Below are positions 27,201 through 37,600 of a stretch of 64,000 bases of DNA, in pieces. The first letter of the stretch is position 1, and the number at the start of each line of letters is the position of its first letter. Made by a program: the position numbers and the translations under genes. Source of the DNA: Turritopsis dohrnii (taxonomy: Eukaryota > Cnidaria > Hydrozoa > Anthoathecata > Oceaniidae); the NCBI GenBank assembly GCA_027922465.2, contig BQMF02000212.1:434001-498000 (forward strand). The letters run 5' to 3'. The notes beneath the pieces are model-generated. The model saw only the letters and a list, made by a program, of their open reading frames with translations, made no database searches and was not told the origin of the DNA.

Positions 27201-30200
27201 ACAACTTTTTAGTTAGAAAAGAATAATCACACTACAGAAGAATTATTATATTATTATAAGTGTACGTACTCCTCAGAGCTTCATGAAAGCTTGACACTAC
27301 AAAAACTTTGTTGACACTCAAAAACTTTAAACTGTATATTCCACCATTAAATTTATTTACATCCGAAAGAAAATATTTACTTTAATTTGGAGGCACAGAA
27401 AAATGTAAAGTGTATCACAAACAAAAAAGTAAACAAAAATTTTGATCCAGATATTATATACATAGCTATATAACTGAAAGTTGAAATTTTTTTTTTATAT
27501 ACAGAATGTGAAGTGTTTCGAATTATATATTTATTAAGATTAGGAAGACTGTTCATAATTAGAGACATTGGTAACCTAAAAACTACTGATCACCAACAAA
27601 AAACAATACTGCATTTCAAAGCATTAGCTATACAAAGCAAATAACCTTAAAATAGCTAAAGTGATGCTGAGTAGACAGACATTTGGAGCTGAGGTGGAAC
27701 TAAAGCTGAGCTGTACGTATCCAGAGCTTAAAAAGCATTACAGCCCACACATGAAACAAACAATGAACTTTTTTCAGATAAAATCCCAGACATTTCAAAA
27801 ACAAAAAAAGCATATATACCTTTTTCATTCTCTGTTTACAAAACGATACGAAAAGTCACCATTGAATCATTACAAGATAATAATAAATTACTGCTAGAGA
27901 TTTTATTCTTCATTTTCAGTTTTGGAAACGTGCATCTTCTTTAATTATACCGACTAAAGATCCTTTGGGATCCTTTTGGTTGGTTCTTTGTTCTTTGAAT
28001 TTCTTCGACTGAAATGCGTGACTTTGGTTTCGTGTAAACATTCGCACGAGATTTCAAAAAACCGCTAGGTTTGGACAGTAAGAAGAAGAAGAAGAAGAAC
28101 AGAGCCGGTTTTAAGGTATTTCTTGCTTTCGCAGAAATCCAAAAACTTTACATTTGTGACCCATTCAAATGGATTATCCAAAATAAAGATATAAAAGATA
28201 TAAACAGAAAACCCTAAATTTCCCACTACTTCTGGATAACAAAAAAACAAAATTTTTTACAGGTATTAAGATCATGGATGTTTATGCAAAGTGGTTTTCA
28301 TTTCAAAAAACTTTATTCCATTTAACCAACCAAACAAAATACTATATAACGTTTCCTCTAATAAGCACCAAGCCTCAAATAAGTGATGTCCTCTAATAAG
28401 CACCAAGCCTCAAATAAGTGATGTCCTCTAATAAGCACCAAGCCTCAAATAAGTGATGTCCTCCTAATAAGCACCAGGCCTCAAATAAGTGTTGTCCACT
28501 GCACCTCCAAGATAAATACTTTAATTGGATTAATTTTTGCGAGATTAATTTTCACGATTTTTTGCCTTTTTCGTTAAATTTTATATCGCAAAACATGTGA
28601 AATCATTAATTTATGCAAAATTTTTCAAAGTACCCATTCGCGAAAATAAATATAGCTACGTTTTTTGCAATATTTTTTGCAAATATGTTTTGCAATATTT
28701 ATTGTGTTATACAATCTAACAGTTGATGAAATTGAAGGCTACCTTAATTTTTACCAATTTTTCAATAATTTTTTTCCAATTATAATGCTTCTGACCGTGA
28801 AAATAAATCCACAAGAAATTTTTCGAAACAACCATTCGCAAAAATTAATCTTATTTGCAAAAATAAATCCAAAACCAGCAATAAATCCTGATCCCGCTAA
28901 GCATTTGAAAAATAACCCAACACAAGTTTTACTTGGAAAATTTTGTTACCAAAAGAAAGAACATGGAAGCATCTCATATAGCATTCAAGAGGCCAAATTT
29001 GAATAACCAAATTGACACAAAAACTTCGATCTTGTTTCGCAATGGTATGAGATTTCTAATGCGATTATGTTACTTTTATAAGCTTTTAACATTTAAATTA
29101 CCTTTCAGTATCCCTCCCCCCCCCCCCCCCCCCCCCCCCCCCCATTTAAATAGCTTTTTAAATTGTTTTTAAAAACAATTTTATTACATTTTTTATAAAT
29201 AAATTTCATTTCTAAATAGCACTGACGATGGAAAAATTTCGGAAAAGCTTTTGCTAAATATTTTAAACTTCATTGTTTTCCCTTTTTAAAATTGCCACAT
29301 TTATCATGGTGAATATTTTCAACATAAATCCAAAACATTTTACGAGTATTTGAACTCATGAAAATTAATCTTGCAAAAATTAATCCGATTAAAGTAATTA
29401 AATAAGTGTCATCCTCTAGTATATGCTGTGCATATTTGTGAAATTTCTGCATTAAAACTGTTATTTATTTATTCGTTTATTTTATTCTTTTATTTAAAAA
29501 TATTAAAAGGATTAAAACATTGGATTTTGCATCAAAGCACTTTTTTCGAAACACCTTTTAGCACCATAATGCCCTTTCCATATTTTGAAAATTTGTGTCG
29601 TTGTGGATGGTTTTTACCTATCAGTAGTGAGTTCTCCCAGCACATAAATATAATTTGGTTTTACCTTGACACACCAAACGTTTTAATTTTGAGGTCAAAA
29701 TGCTAGAAATTATCACTCCGGATAATTTCTTCGCTTTGTGATAACTGCAGATACCAAACAAATGTAACTGTAGATGCTGACAATAACTGGTCATTTCAGG
29801 TGTTCCAGGGTCTTGTGGCGATAAAACATAACACAATGGAATAGAATATAGAATATAGAGATGATCGATGCTATTTTTAGACGCTTATTGTGTGAATTCT
29901 CTGTTGAAAGTGAAAAAGCAGCTCTTATTACATTTATTCTTTGTTTTTCGCTAATGTCTTGATACCATGCTGATCATAAATTTATACTGAGTTCAGAAAG
30001 TTGTATAAAGGATGATGAATTACTTGGGTATTTTCCATTGTTACTTTATAAGTTAAAGTGGATAAGTTTCAAGTGGCAAAAGAATTTTTTAATTGCCTAA
30101 ACTTTTGTATAGCATTTTATATAAACCATATACAAAAGCTTACACATGAAAATGTTTTTACTCAACATTACTGTTTATTTATTTTGATTTTGTTATTTTA

Positions 30201-31650
30201 TAGAGCTGAAGATGATTTTATGAATAAATTGAAATATATTCTCAAACTGAAATTAATCATTGTTCGTCATTTGCATACAAATTTCTGATACCACCATGTT
30301 TCTACCATTTAAATCTTACGCTATGGTTGGTAGTATTTAGACACAATAAGACAAAACAAATCCCATTAGACTAGTTCTAAACTACCTTTATTGGTAGAAA
30401 TTTTCAGATTTACTAATTTTTGTGTTTTTGTGCTAAAAAAGTCAGAATTGCACAAAAATTAGTACGAAAATTGTGCACTAAATAGCTGTGTGCGAAATTT
30501 AATACTGTTATTTCCTGAGTTTTTTGGATATATTATGTGATATATGAACTTAACATCAGTTGAATAATGTTCTTTCGTCATCACACATATATATACATTA
30601 TGTACAAGTATATAATGCACATTACCTGTATTTAATGTTTATATATAGTGATATAAACTAGTCAATTATAATCGTTGAGTATGTCTTGTCTTTACAGTTG
30701 CACTTCCATTTTTTTACCATCTTTTGGAAGCCATTTATCCATTGGAACTAGCTTAGATGAATTGTGTTTACATGTTGTCTTCGTTAAATCATTGTTTCTA
30801 ATATTGTTTTGAACAGTATTGAGCCTTTCTGCTCTCTTGTATATACCAAGTGTATATCACAATTTTGTATTGTGCTTCAAACGATTCCAGAAATCATTTG
30901 AGAAGCTCTGCAATTTTCTTTGTTGCTGGCATCTAGAGTGTCAACAAATATGGAATTTCTTAACCATCCTCCTGGACGAGATAACCCTTATAATGGGTCG
31001 CTAGTAAGTGCACCTTAACTTTTGCCCTAGGGGCCACAATGAATTTCGGAATTTTTGAAAAGATTATTTAGGACATTCTCTTGAAATCACTTTTATAGGT
31101 TTTGTTTTTTGGAAAATACAACTTGTGTGAAAATTAATATGTGCAAAATAAGCATTTTTATAGGTGGAATTTTGTCATTAGCAAAACAGATATAGATTAG
31201 GTATGCAAAAATTCATTGTTCTATTTCTATGATTTTGGCTGTACCTTCTTCCTTCTAAGAGGATCCCTCTAATCTTTCTGATTGTCTTGTAAATTATCCC
31301 GAGTAGTAAATGTTCTTACTTTTTTAATTCTCGATCTCTAAAAGATTATATTGGATCTTGCTGCCTTTTCAATCTTTGCATCCCCTGCATTGATAACTAA
31401 GAAACTAGTGTTTATGAATTTTGAATAATAATGATTTCTTCCTCTTTTCTCCTGCACTTTCCTTGTTTCTTTCTGATATGACGTGGGTACCCCCACACAC
31501 AGCAACACACAACACACACAGACACCAGGAAGTGGAATTGGCCATGTCATTATCTGAGACACATTTCTTATATTCTTATATGAATTTCTTACCTAAGCCA
31601 TCAAGCTCCATTTCACTTCCATCTGATCTTCTACTTGAAATTCTAGGCAT
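12412..31650 (-). CDS. ODAD1: ODAD1/CCDC63-type outer dynein arm docking subunit, 16 exons
   Basis: A coiled-coil subunit of the complex that anchors outer dynein arms on ciliary doublet microtubules. Exons in order: 31650-31593, 26219-26035, 25184-25139, 23805-23747, 23679-23630, 23122-23050, 22926-22813, 22624-22557, 21961-21727, 16391-16146, 15625-15538, 15141-15044, 14961-14896, 14859-14821, 13538-13350, 12540-12412. All phases join, giving 580 aa, close to CCDC63 (about 560) and shorter than human ODAD1 (about 670). Family marks: EYRIMEGDRKAYSEESQ (residues 30-46), RKGMGGVHMSQAKHVALQKQ, FIETEDRNFALFNYVNELNN (321-340), LFTKINCDPSVIVDMLGG, and an acidic, then basic C-terminus. Nearly all of residues 20-410 is heptad-like. 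The end of the 14859-14821 exon rests on a weak GTAGAT donor. An extra in-phase exon in the 5.3 kb intron (16392-21726) cannot be excluded. CCDC114 versus CCDC63 orthology is not resolved. Confidence 0.93.
12882..13005. mobile_element. Small MITE with ACCGGGTG ends
   Basis: The left border reads ATACCGGGTGCAC and the right border GACACACCCGGTAT, with TA at both borders. About 120 bp and non-coding. The ends resemble mariner-type termini. It lies in the last intron of the ODAD1-type gene. Confidence 0.45.
13207..13330 (+). mobile_element. CCCAGTGGGC MITE, diverged copy
   Basis: The core is recognisable (GTAGGAGTACATTT, TACACACCATCC, TGCAGTGGCTTTCAGACGATTTTGACGATT). Both ends are eroded. It lies just downstream of ODAD1 exon 13538-13350, within its last intron. 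Confidence 0.6.
14159..14633. mobile_element. TACCGTA-group element with AATAAACGCC words
   Basis: The left end is TACCGTATTTCCTCTAATAA and the right end its inverse (TTATTAGAGGAAATTCGGTA). The unit TAATAAACGCCGCC recurs several times near both ends in opposite orientations. No coding capacity. It lies in an intron of the ODAD1-type gene, right after exon 14859-14821; if that exon read through, its stop would fall exactly at the element border. Confidence 0.72.
15370..16042 (+). mobile_element. Two CCCAGTGGGC MITE copies (15370-15445, 15923-16042)
   Basis: The first is a truncated copy (AGAAATATACGGACTGTTTCAA to TTCTGACGATTTT). The second is nearly intact: CCCAGTGGGCAAATTCG at 15923 and TTTGGCCCACTGGG to 16042, the best reference copy in the window. 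They flank ODAD1 exon 15625-15538. Confidence 0.75.
16487..16910. mobile_element. Two further CCCAGTGGGC MITE copies, opposite orientations
   Basis: At 16487-16574 the element is inverted (TGAAGAGCA first, TTTGCCCACT last). At 16805-16910 it is forward (CTGCGGAGGAGCACATTTCC, then TCCCACTGTG). Both are a few percent to tens of percent diverged, so the insertions are of different ages. They lie in the large ODAD1 intron. Confidence 0.65.
17540..17798. mobile_element. CAAGGACGTAG/CTACGCCCCTG element, 259 bp
   Basis: The ends are CAAGGACGTAG and CTACGCCCCTG, inverse apart from two changes. An exact 5-bp duplication, CTAGA, sits at 17535-17539 and 17799-17803. Subterminal inverted blocks are G- and C-rich (TTGAGCCCCCCCAA). 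It is a second example of a CAGGGGCG-type end with a 5-bp target duplication. Confidence 0.72.
18211..18339 (+). repeat. Microsatellites (AAC)n and (AACTCGATC)4
   Basis: An AAC-type run at about 18211-18257 is followed at 18303-18339 by four head-to-tail copies of a 9-bp unit containing TCGATCAAC. Both are simple repeats and no coding function is inferred. Confidence 0.85.
18940..19613 (+). CDS. THAP zinc-finger protein nested in an ODAD1 intron
   Basis: Exon 18940-19314 starts with ATG and ends at an AAG/GTATGT donor. Residues 1-95 form a complete THAP domain, a C2CH DNA-binding zinc finger: Cys4 and Cys9 (MVSCLALGC), a Trp-bearing middle (RWLHNIANP), the CGDHF block with the second Cys and His, and the closing GAIPTIF, the AVPTIF-type motif. 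Exon 19443-19613 is a plausible continuation in phase 0 after a weak GAG acceptor, adding about 56 residues and a stop, for about 181 aa in all. Its end structure is less sure than its start. THAP domains occur in chromatin regulators and P-element transposases; no transposase catalytic part is seen. The gene lies wholly inside the 5.3 kb ODAD1 intron, on the opposite strand. Confidence 0.82.
20196..20252 (-). mobile_element. CCCAGTGGGC MITE fragment
   Basis: The inverted half-copy GAAATGCACTCCTTCGCAGA through CTTGCCCACTCGG. Truncated at one side. In the large ODAD1 intron. Confidence 0.55.
20712..21507. mobile_element. GAAGAAATTTTGGCGG element, long form
   Basis: The left end is TTAAGCGAAGAAATTTTGGC and the right end its inverse (CCGCCAAAATTTCTTCCCTA). 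The word AATTTTGGCGG is repeated three to four times inside each end. The interior (20930-21316) holds a decayed, Lys/Arg-rich coding-like segment (ENDPPENYRPSEKQRKQ) that I cannot assign. It could be captured host sequence or an eroded transposase. The short form of the family is at 62043-62133. Confidence 0.68.
21596..21714 (+). mobile_element. CCCAGTGGGC MITE, well-preserved copy
   Basis: Begins CCCAGCGGGAAC and ends CCCCACTGG. The mid-part GTGCATTTCTATAGAAATA and GCTCTTCGTCGCAGTGACTT match the reference copy at 15923-16042. Its right edge stops 12 bp short of ODAD1 exon 21961-21727. Confidence 0.75.
24168..24604 (+). mobile_element. Helitron-like non-autonomous element, copy 2
   Basis: Starts TCTCTGTCCG after an A and ends GACGCCGCCTTGGCGGCTAG, followed by T. 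The end contains a clean hairpin (GCCGCC, loop TT, GGCGGC) directly before CTAG. There are no inverted ends and no target duplication, as known for Helitrons. 437 bp, with no Rep/helicase. It shares its whole length with 11685-12110. It lies in an ODAD1 intron. Confidence 0.72.
24826..24951 (+). mobile_element. CCCAGTGGGC MITE copy in an ODAD1 intron
   Basis: Core GTGCATTTGTATAGAAATGTA then AAACGCTCTGTC and TTTGACGACTTTGTCCA. The ends are eroded (CACAATGGGCAA, CCATATGG). Confidence 0.65.
26220..28346. other. ODAD1 intron 1, lower part, with internal duplication
   Basis: Non-coding. An (AATAC)n microsatellite at 26358-26408. Segments 26880-27110 and 27470-27750 are diverged direct copies sharing GAGCTGAGCTGTACG and TCCAGAGCTTAAAAAG. 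A (GAA)n-like run is at 28081-28098, beside a segment shared in inverse orientation with 10325-10398. Confidence 0.6.
28347..29422. mobile_element. TACCGTA-like element split by a second element
   Basis: The outer element starts with TTTCCTCTAATAAGCACC and four 35-bp tandem units (28353-28497), and appears to resume at about 29400 (ATAAGTGTCATCCTCTAG). Between them, 28519-29394 is a separate MITE with about 40-bp inverted ends (left CTTTAATTGGATTAATTTTT, right the near inverse) and TA at both borders. The inner element carries a pure C run at 29110-29143 and many GCAAAAATTAATC words. The structure implies the inner element jumped into the outer one. Confidence 0.65.
29423..31592. other. ODAD1 intron 1, upper part
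   Basis: AT-rich intron with no exon or clear transposon. A (CA)n-like run is at 31492-31520. Confidence 0.5.
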
Positions 31651-34604
31651 ATTCCACGGTAGTTTATCACCAAAATAAAAGAAATTCTTTTCCTTTTTGC
31701 TCAGTGCTCACTTTAAAACGGGATACAAAATGTAATCTCGGCTGGAATGTTTATTGCCTCGATTAATAAACAATCTCGACACTTCACCGTAGATCATAGT
31801 GCAACTAACCTAAGGCAAATTAGGGTTTTAGATTTTGAAGGAGGTCATATAATTTTAAGAAACACCCTTGATAATTCTTATTTCTTCCAATCAAAGAATT
31901 GAAGAAGTGTTAATCAGGGTTTAAGATTCAAGAAGAAATAAAATTGCGATGGTGAAAGTTACTTGGTAACAACTTGATGAACTTGTTTAGCCAACTCTTA
32001 TTTTAATGACTGTTTGCATGGAATCATAAGAGTGGAGGAACCAGAAAGGAAACTCGACGAGAACAGGTTCATTTTTTGTCCGATTTATTCCTTCCTCCTT
32101 TCCTTTTCAAGATTCAATATAAATCGCTTTTTCTACCTATCTGTAGTTTAACGCTTTCATGAACTGACGGACTACTAAGAAATAGTCTGTTAGCTACTGC
32201 GTTTATCCTTGATAATTATTGATATTGTATTGCGGCTCGGATGTTATTTTTGGTCCTCCTACCCATATATACACAAATTCTTACTTTACTTGTGAATACT
32301 TGTGAATGGATTCTGTCTATCTATCTATGTATTTAGTGACTAAGGGTCCTTGGACCCAATCTCGTCACTCTGATGCATTCAGCATCGAGGTGACTAGTCA
32401 GATTTGGCAGTATCCTTCTCTTGTCCACCACAGTATTGATCATAGAAGCAGAAGAATTATCCTTCTTGCTTTTCATACATAGGCCGTTGTTTTTGTAGAA
32501 AATAGCTTTGTTCCCGTTATCATTTCCTTGAAAAATTGAGTTGGTTGGTCGGCAAAAATGTTGTTCCTGTATTTTTCCATAAAAAAAGTTTGTCCATTTG
32601 GCAGCTATCGTTCTAAAAACGCTTGTTCTGGGATTTCAGGAACAGAATTGCTCACAATATAAGGCGGCAATTGCAAATATCTTCTGTTTGGGTCAAAAAC
32701 AGCATTAATTAATCATCGGTCGGTCGGTTAGCATAAAAAAATATCAGAACTTTAACATGGGCGGCTCTATACTAGCCTTCGTTTTCTATCGCTCTTCGTT
32801 CTTAGTTTACATGCTTTGTTGTTGAAAGTAATGGCCATTAGATAAAAAATTTACAGAAAACTAGTGTAAATCTGCAAAGCATAATGGCAGACAAAAGAGA
32901 GAGGAAGAGATTCAGTCGGCATTTTTTAGATTATTGCGACATGTTATATTATCAATATTTTTCCGACAATTTTACCGACTTTCCGAGTCAGAGATTTTCT
33001 TCCTAAAGACAGTCGGTCGGAGGACCCGAACAGAACATATTTGCGATTGCCACCTAAGCAAATGAGATGAATAGTGAAGTTTAGTGAAGATTTCTTTCAT
33101 GCACTCTTATCCACCATTTTGGAAGAAAATTGAGCCATAAATTGGGGAAATAATCCCGAATCCGCTTTACTTTTACGTGTTCACTGCACAAAAGAAAAAT
33201 AGGTGTCTGACTCTCAACGCATAAGACATTTTTTAGGGACGGTCGGAGAACGGGAACCAGACATTTTCATTCGCAAATATGTTCTGTGTGGGTCAAACTT
33301 TTTGCATGCGGTGCGTGCGTGTGAAGAAGAAATTAGTTGTTTTTCATGATTATCATGATTTTTCTTCGTGAAAATTGTTCAAGATAATTGTTCATATCTT
33401 AAAAGAAATTATGTTACGTACTGAGCTGTTTTCTTTTGAGATCTGAAATTTCTTAATATTTTAAGAACAACATTGAATTTCCTTGTCAAATTTTGGTCAA
33501 ATTATAAGACGAAACTTTTCCTGGAAAATGAGTTTTCTTTAAGAACAAAGCAAGGTGCAGTTTCTTATAAAAATAGCCAAGGTTTGTTTTTCTGTATTTA
33601 TGAATAGCGCATTAGTATAATTTCTGCATTAGTATAATTTCTGCATTTTTTGTAAAGGTAAAGGTTCATTTACTGTGCATTTACTGTATCTGTTTTTCAC
33701 CGTGTTCTGTTATTCTTATGAAACTCACCCTGGGAATATTCTTAACATACTCCTACAAATTAGGCGGTTTTCACCCTGACATTTTCACCCTGACCCTGTT
33801 ATAGAAGCTATTCTTATAAAAAAATGTGTGTATGTAGGTCAGTTTATAACAGTTGGTTATGGAGCATAACTTAAAATGAATGCTTAGAGCAAAATAAAGC
33901 CATTTTATTTATAAAAAAATTTATTTTAGCTAAAGTTATTTTTTGATGTTAATTCTCCTTTAAAAACTTCAGATTTTTTTATGTGTCACAATAGTAAATC
34001 AAAATTTGTTTTATCCTCAGTAAATCTTTTTTATCCTCACGCAACCCTGGACTGATTCTGGTATCTTCAGCCATCTTTCCACAAAACTCATAGACCCTGT
34101 GAGAAAATTAGATTTACCTACTATTTGTCAACAATTAAACACACTTTCATTGTCAATAATATAATGGTCTTGGTTCATCGGAAATGTCTTTAAGCTCAAC
34201 TAAGGCTAGCAATGAGTTTTTGGAAAAACATGTTTCACTTACTTTTTATTTGTTAGAATTTCTATTGTTTTTTCAATTTTAAAAACGAACTTGGAGTTAT
34301 TAAGAATAAGTGAAAACAAGAATCCCTATAATAAGCTTAAAAGATTAATGATACAACACAAGTACATGATATTTCGGTACAATGCAAACAAATGAATCAG
34401 AAAAAAAAAAAGGCCAAAAGAGACATCACAAGAGAAAGACAAATTTATTTAGTGACCATGTCCTGCTATTTAGCAAGTAGCTAGCTGAGTGCTCTTCAGC
34501 TGAGTTGATATGCTTTTGAAGTATATTGCATGAACCATCAGTCATTCTGCATTATTTTAAATTAACAAGTGTTGCCTGTAATTTTGTTGTTTGTTTTTCT
34601 TCAG
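31651..34604. other. Divergent intergenic region between the ODAD1 and PHD/SAM genes
   Basis: The start codon of the minus-strand ODAD1-type gene (31650) and the first coding exon of the plus-strand PHD/SAM gene (34605) face away from each other. An untranslated first exon of the latter must lie here or within a few hundred bases, since its coding exon follows a TTCTTCAG acceptor. The region includes a MITE at 33023-33294 and a related single end near 32665-32700. No TATA box could be linked to either start. Confidence 0.5.
33023..33294. mobile_element. MITE with GACCCGAACAGAACATATTT ends
   Basis: The left end GACCCGAACAGAACATATTT is repeated inversely at the right (AAATATGTTCTGTGTGGGTC), 24 bp with two mismatches. 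Non-coding, 272 bp. The word CGGTCGG recurs inside and just left of it. Confidence 0.62.
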
Positions 34605-37600
34605 ATATATAGTGTAGACATGGAGGATACAGAAGAAGCTGAAGAATTCATGGACGCAATTAGTGATATTTCGACAGATTCGATTCAAGAAAGTCCGAAT
34701 TCAAAGGCCAATAGTGTTCCTCTCATTCAATTTTCAAAGCATCCGAAAAATATCCGTGAGTATGCAGCAAAAGTAAGAATAATAGAACGCAAAATTATGT
34801 TGGGTTTACTACTGGAGAGCGAGGAGGCCAAATTACGCAAAAGTAAATATTTTACCAGCAGGTTTGAAAAACTATTGAATTTATCACGGAGCATGCAAAA
34901 AACAAACTTATACAAAATGGTGTGTGATATTTACCTTAATGATACCATGGTGATGGATATGCAAAAGAAATGCGAGTCGACAAACTATGCTACCAATTTA
35001 CGTAGAAAACTGCAGACCAAACTGAATAATCTGAAAAGTCGAGAGAAGGCTGTGCAAGAAAAAATAAGTACTGGTGTTTTATCCCAGAATGATGTCAACA
35101 ACATATTACGTGACATGTACTTTATCGTAAAGTTCACAGACGGAACAACACTAGACCATAACAGTATCTATCAGGTAGGTATTTTCGTTATTTATGCAAT
35201 CATGATAATAGTGTTTTCTATCGAGAAACTTTTGGTAAATGCGAAACTTTTCTCCTAACAAATGTTCAGAAAAATTTATCTGTATATATATCAGTTGATG
35301 GATTGTTAGTAAAGCATTAGGTTGACTTTCATTTTTAGTACTTGTTTGTATGCAAGGAGTCAAGTAGTGTTAGCTTTGCATCTTTTTTATTATACGTACT
35401 TTTTAGTGACAATAGTTTATGTCAGTTTTCTTTATCTTGTTTGAAAATCATATTCAAGGTTATGCCAGAATATAACTATAGACTATTGTATAAATTGCCA
35501 ATGAAAAACTGACTCAGAATATTACCAATGCTTTATACATAGTTTATTGTTATGGATGGGTTGTTTTTTTTATTCTGTTTGCTATATTTTTCAATAACAA
35601 TCGTTTTTGTTTTTTCTTTTGTAACATATCTGAACATAACCAATGTTGCTTAGTCACATCAACTGTTGGTCACACAAAATAAATTTAAAAGAATAAAAAT
35701 GATTCTTTGCTGAAGTTTTTGTTATTTGGCGATGAAGTCAGGATGTAATCCCACAGTGAAAGGTGCTTCTCCATTGAAAATTAACGAGAATGAGATCATT
35801 TATCCGAACTATTAAAAGACTTCTTTTGTAGTCTTAAAAATAACTAAGATGCTATCTAGAATCAATTGGATTGAATTCTTGCAATGCTTACAAACACAAA
35901 GAGATATCAGAGGACTGGATTCGGGGGCATGCTATGATGAAATATATTTTGGAATACGAACCTTGGCGTTACTGCAGAGATCTCTTACAAATGACCATGC
36001 ACCCAGTCAAGCTGTTACTTATCTGAAAACTGCTAATCTGGCTAACATGAAGTCTTTGTATGAGGACCTCTCAGTATTGTTTGAGCGATATCAAGAAATT
36101 GTTGAAGTTGAAATGGTTTGCTCAAAGACACTGAATCATGTCATTGCTCAGTTGGAACATATTTTATACCACCACTTGGCATATGCGGAAAAGTGTGCTG
36201 GCCAAGTACTTCTTGAATACGCAGATTCTGTTTTGAAAATGGACTCAGTCAAACCCAACATCTTGAAATCGAAATTACATCAATGGTATCTAGTGTCACC
36301 TTTGCCGTTTGCATTAGCTGACACTGTACATGAATATGGCTGTTTGTTTGAAAGTCAACTGAAGTTTGAAGAACTGTTTTATAATAAAATTATCCAGGTT
36401 AGCACCAGAGATTATATAGTTATCCCAACATTTTCTCTTCAATGCAGTAGTTAAAAGTTCATCTTCAGTTATTCAAAACTATATCTCATGTATGAAAAGT
36501 TTTGTTGTCAGTGTAATTCTATATTCTGGAAAATCTTATAATAAGTTGAATGTTAGTATGTTTATCGAAATGTTAGCTTTACTTGTAAACAGTCAATGCT
36601 AATTGAATTGAACTTTTTTTGGAATTTGTCTTTGACGAAATGAAATATGGCTTCTGAAGAAAATATAGAATTGCACAACATGAAGCCATCAAAATTAGTT
36701 TGTGTCTAGTAGAATCGAGTCGTGGTACTATAAAGAGGTTCTGAAAATAATCAGTGACATTGTTGGATTCTAACAGGAAATGGCATCCTAGAAATAAACT
36801 AGCATGTAGTTTACAAATCAAACATGATTCTTGAGATGGTTTTTACAGATTTGATAATGAATAGATTTTTAGATATTAGATGATAGGTACAATAATATTG
36901 GCCTGGCTCTAAGTAAAATGTGTGAGTGACAAATAACTCATGCTAGAAAATTTTTGAGAGCGATTGCTCTCTACTCACCTATCTCTGCATTATTGCCGAA
37001 TGATTATTGTGCATGTCACTATTTTGTGTTTCATTGTTATAAAAGAAGTCCTCAGTATTGATTTTTTTTGTTTTCAAAACCGACACCACGCTACCATTTT
37101 CAGATAGGTGATAGGTACCCATTTTTTGCAGATGATGGATGACACTCATTCATAGGTTGACTCAGAAAAGGAAGCAGTAAACAACCAAACACGAGTCTGG
37201 CTTATTGCACCCTGCGTGATTTAGACAAATTCAAATCTGGGATGTTCCTGGACTTCTATAAATACATTACAAACGTGTACTGTTTTGTTGATAATGGCCT
37301 TTATTAGGTAACTTTTCAAAAAAATAGACTGAGTAGCCCATGTTATTATCAAATACTATCAAATTTTTAAATTTCACTTCAAATTAAACAAGCAACATGT
37401 AAACATTATCTGCCATTTTAGATTAGGACGAAAGCTTGTCATAGAGGAAAATGCCTGCAATAAATATTATGAATAAAATTATGATAATAATATTTGACGC
37501 GAATGGCAAACATCAAGCATTTTCGTGAGAGTGTTACGTGAGTGCAAGCGATCACTTGCAACATATAGCCAGGCCTGATAGTAGTATTTTTTTGACAATG

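Noticed and set aside
28353..28497. CRISPR-like array of four repeats
   Set aside because: The 35-bp units are head to tail with no spacers, and the genome is eukaryotic.
34569..34619. Earlier start for the PHD/SAM protein giving a hydrophobic N-terminus
   Set aside because: It would begin with TTG and run through a polypyrimidine tract and CAG acceptor. The ATG at 34620 just after the acceptor fits better.
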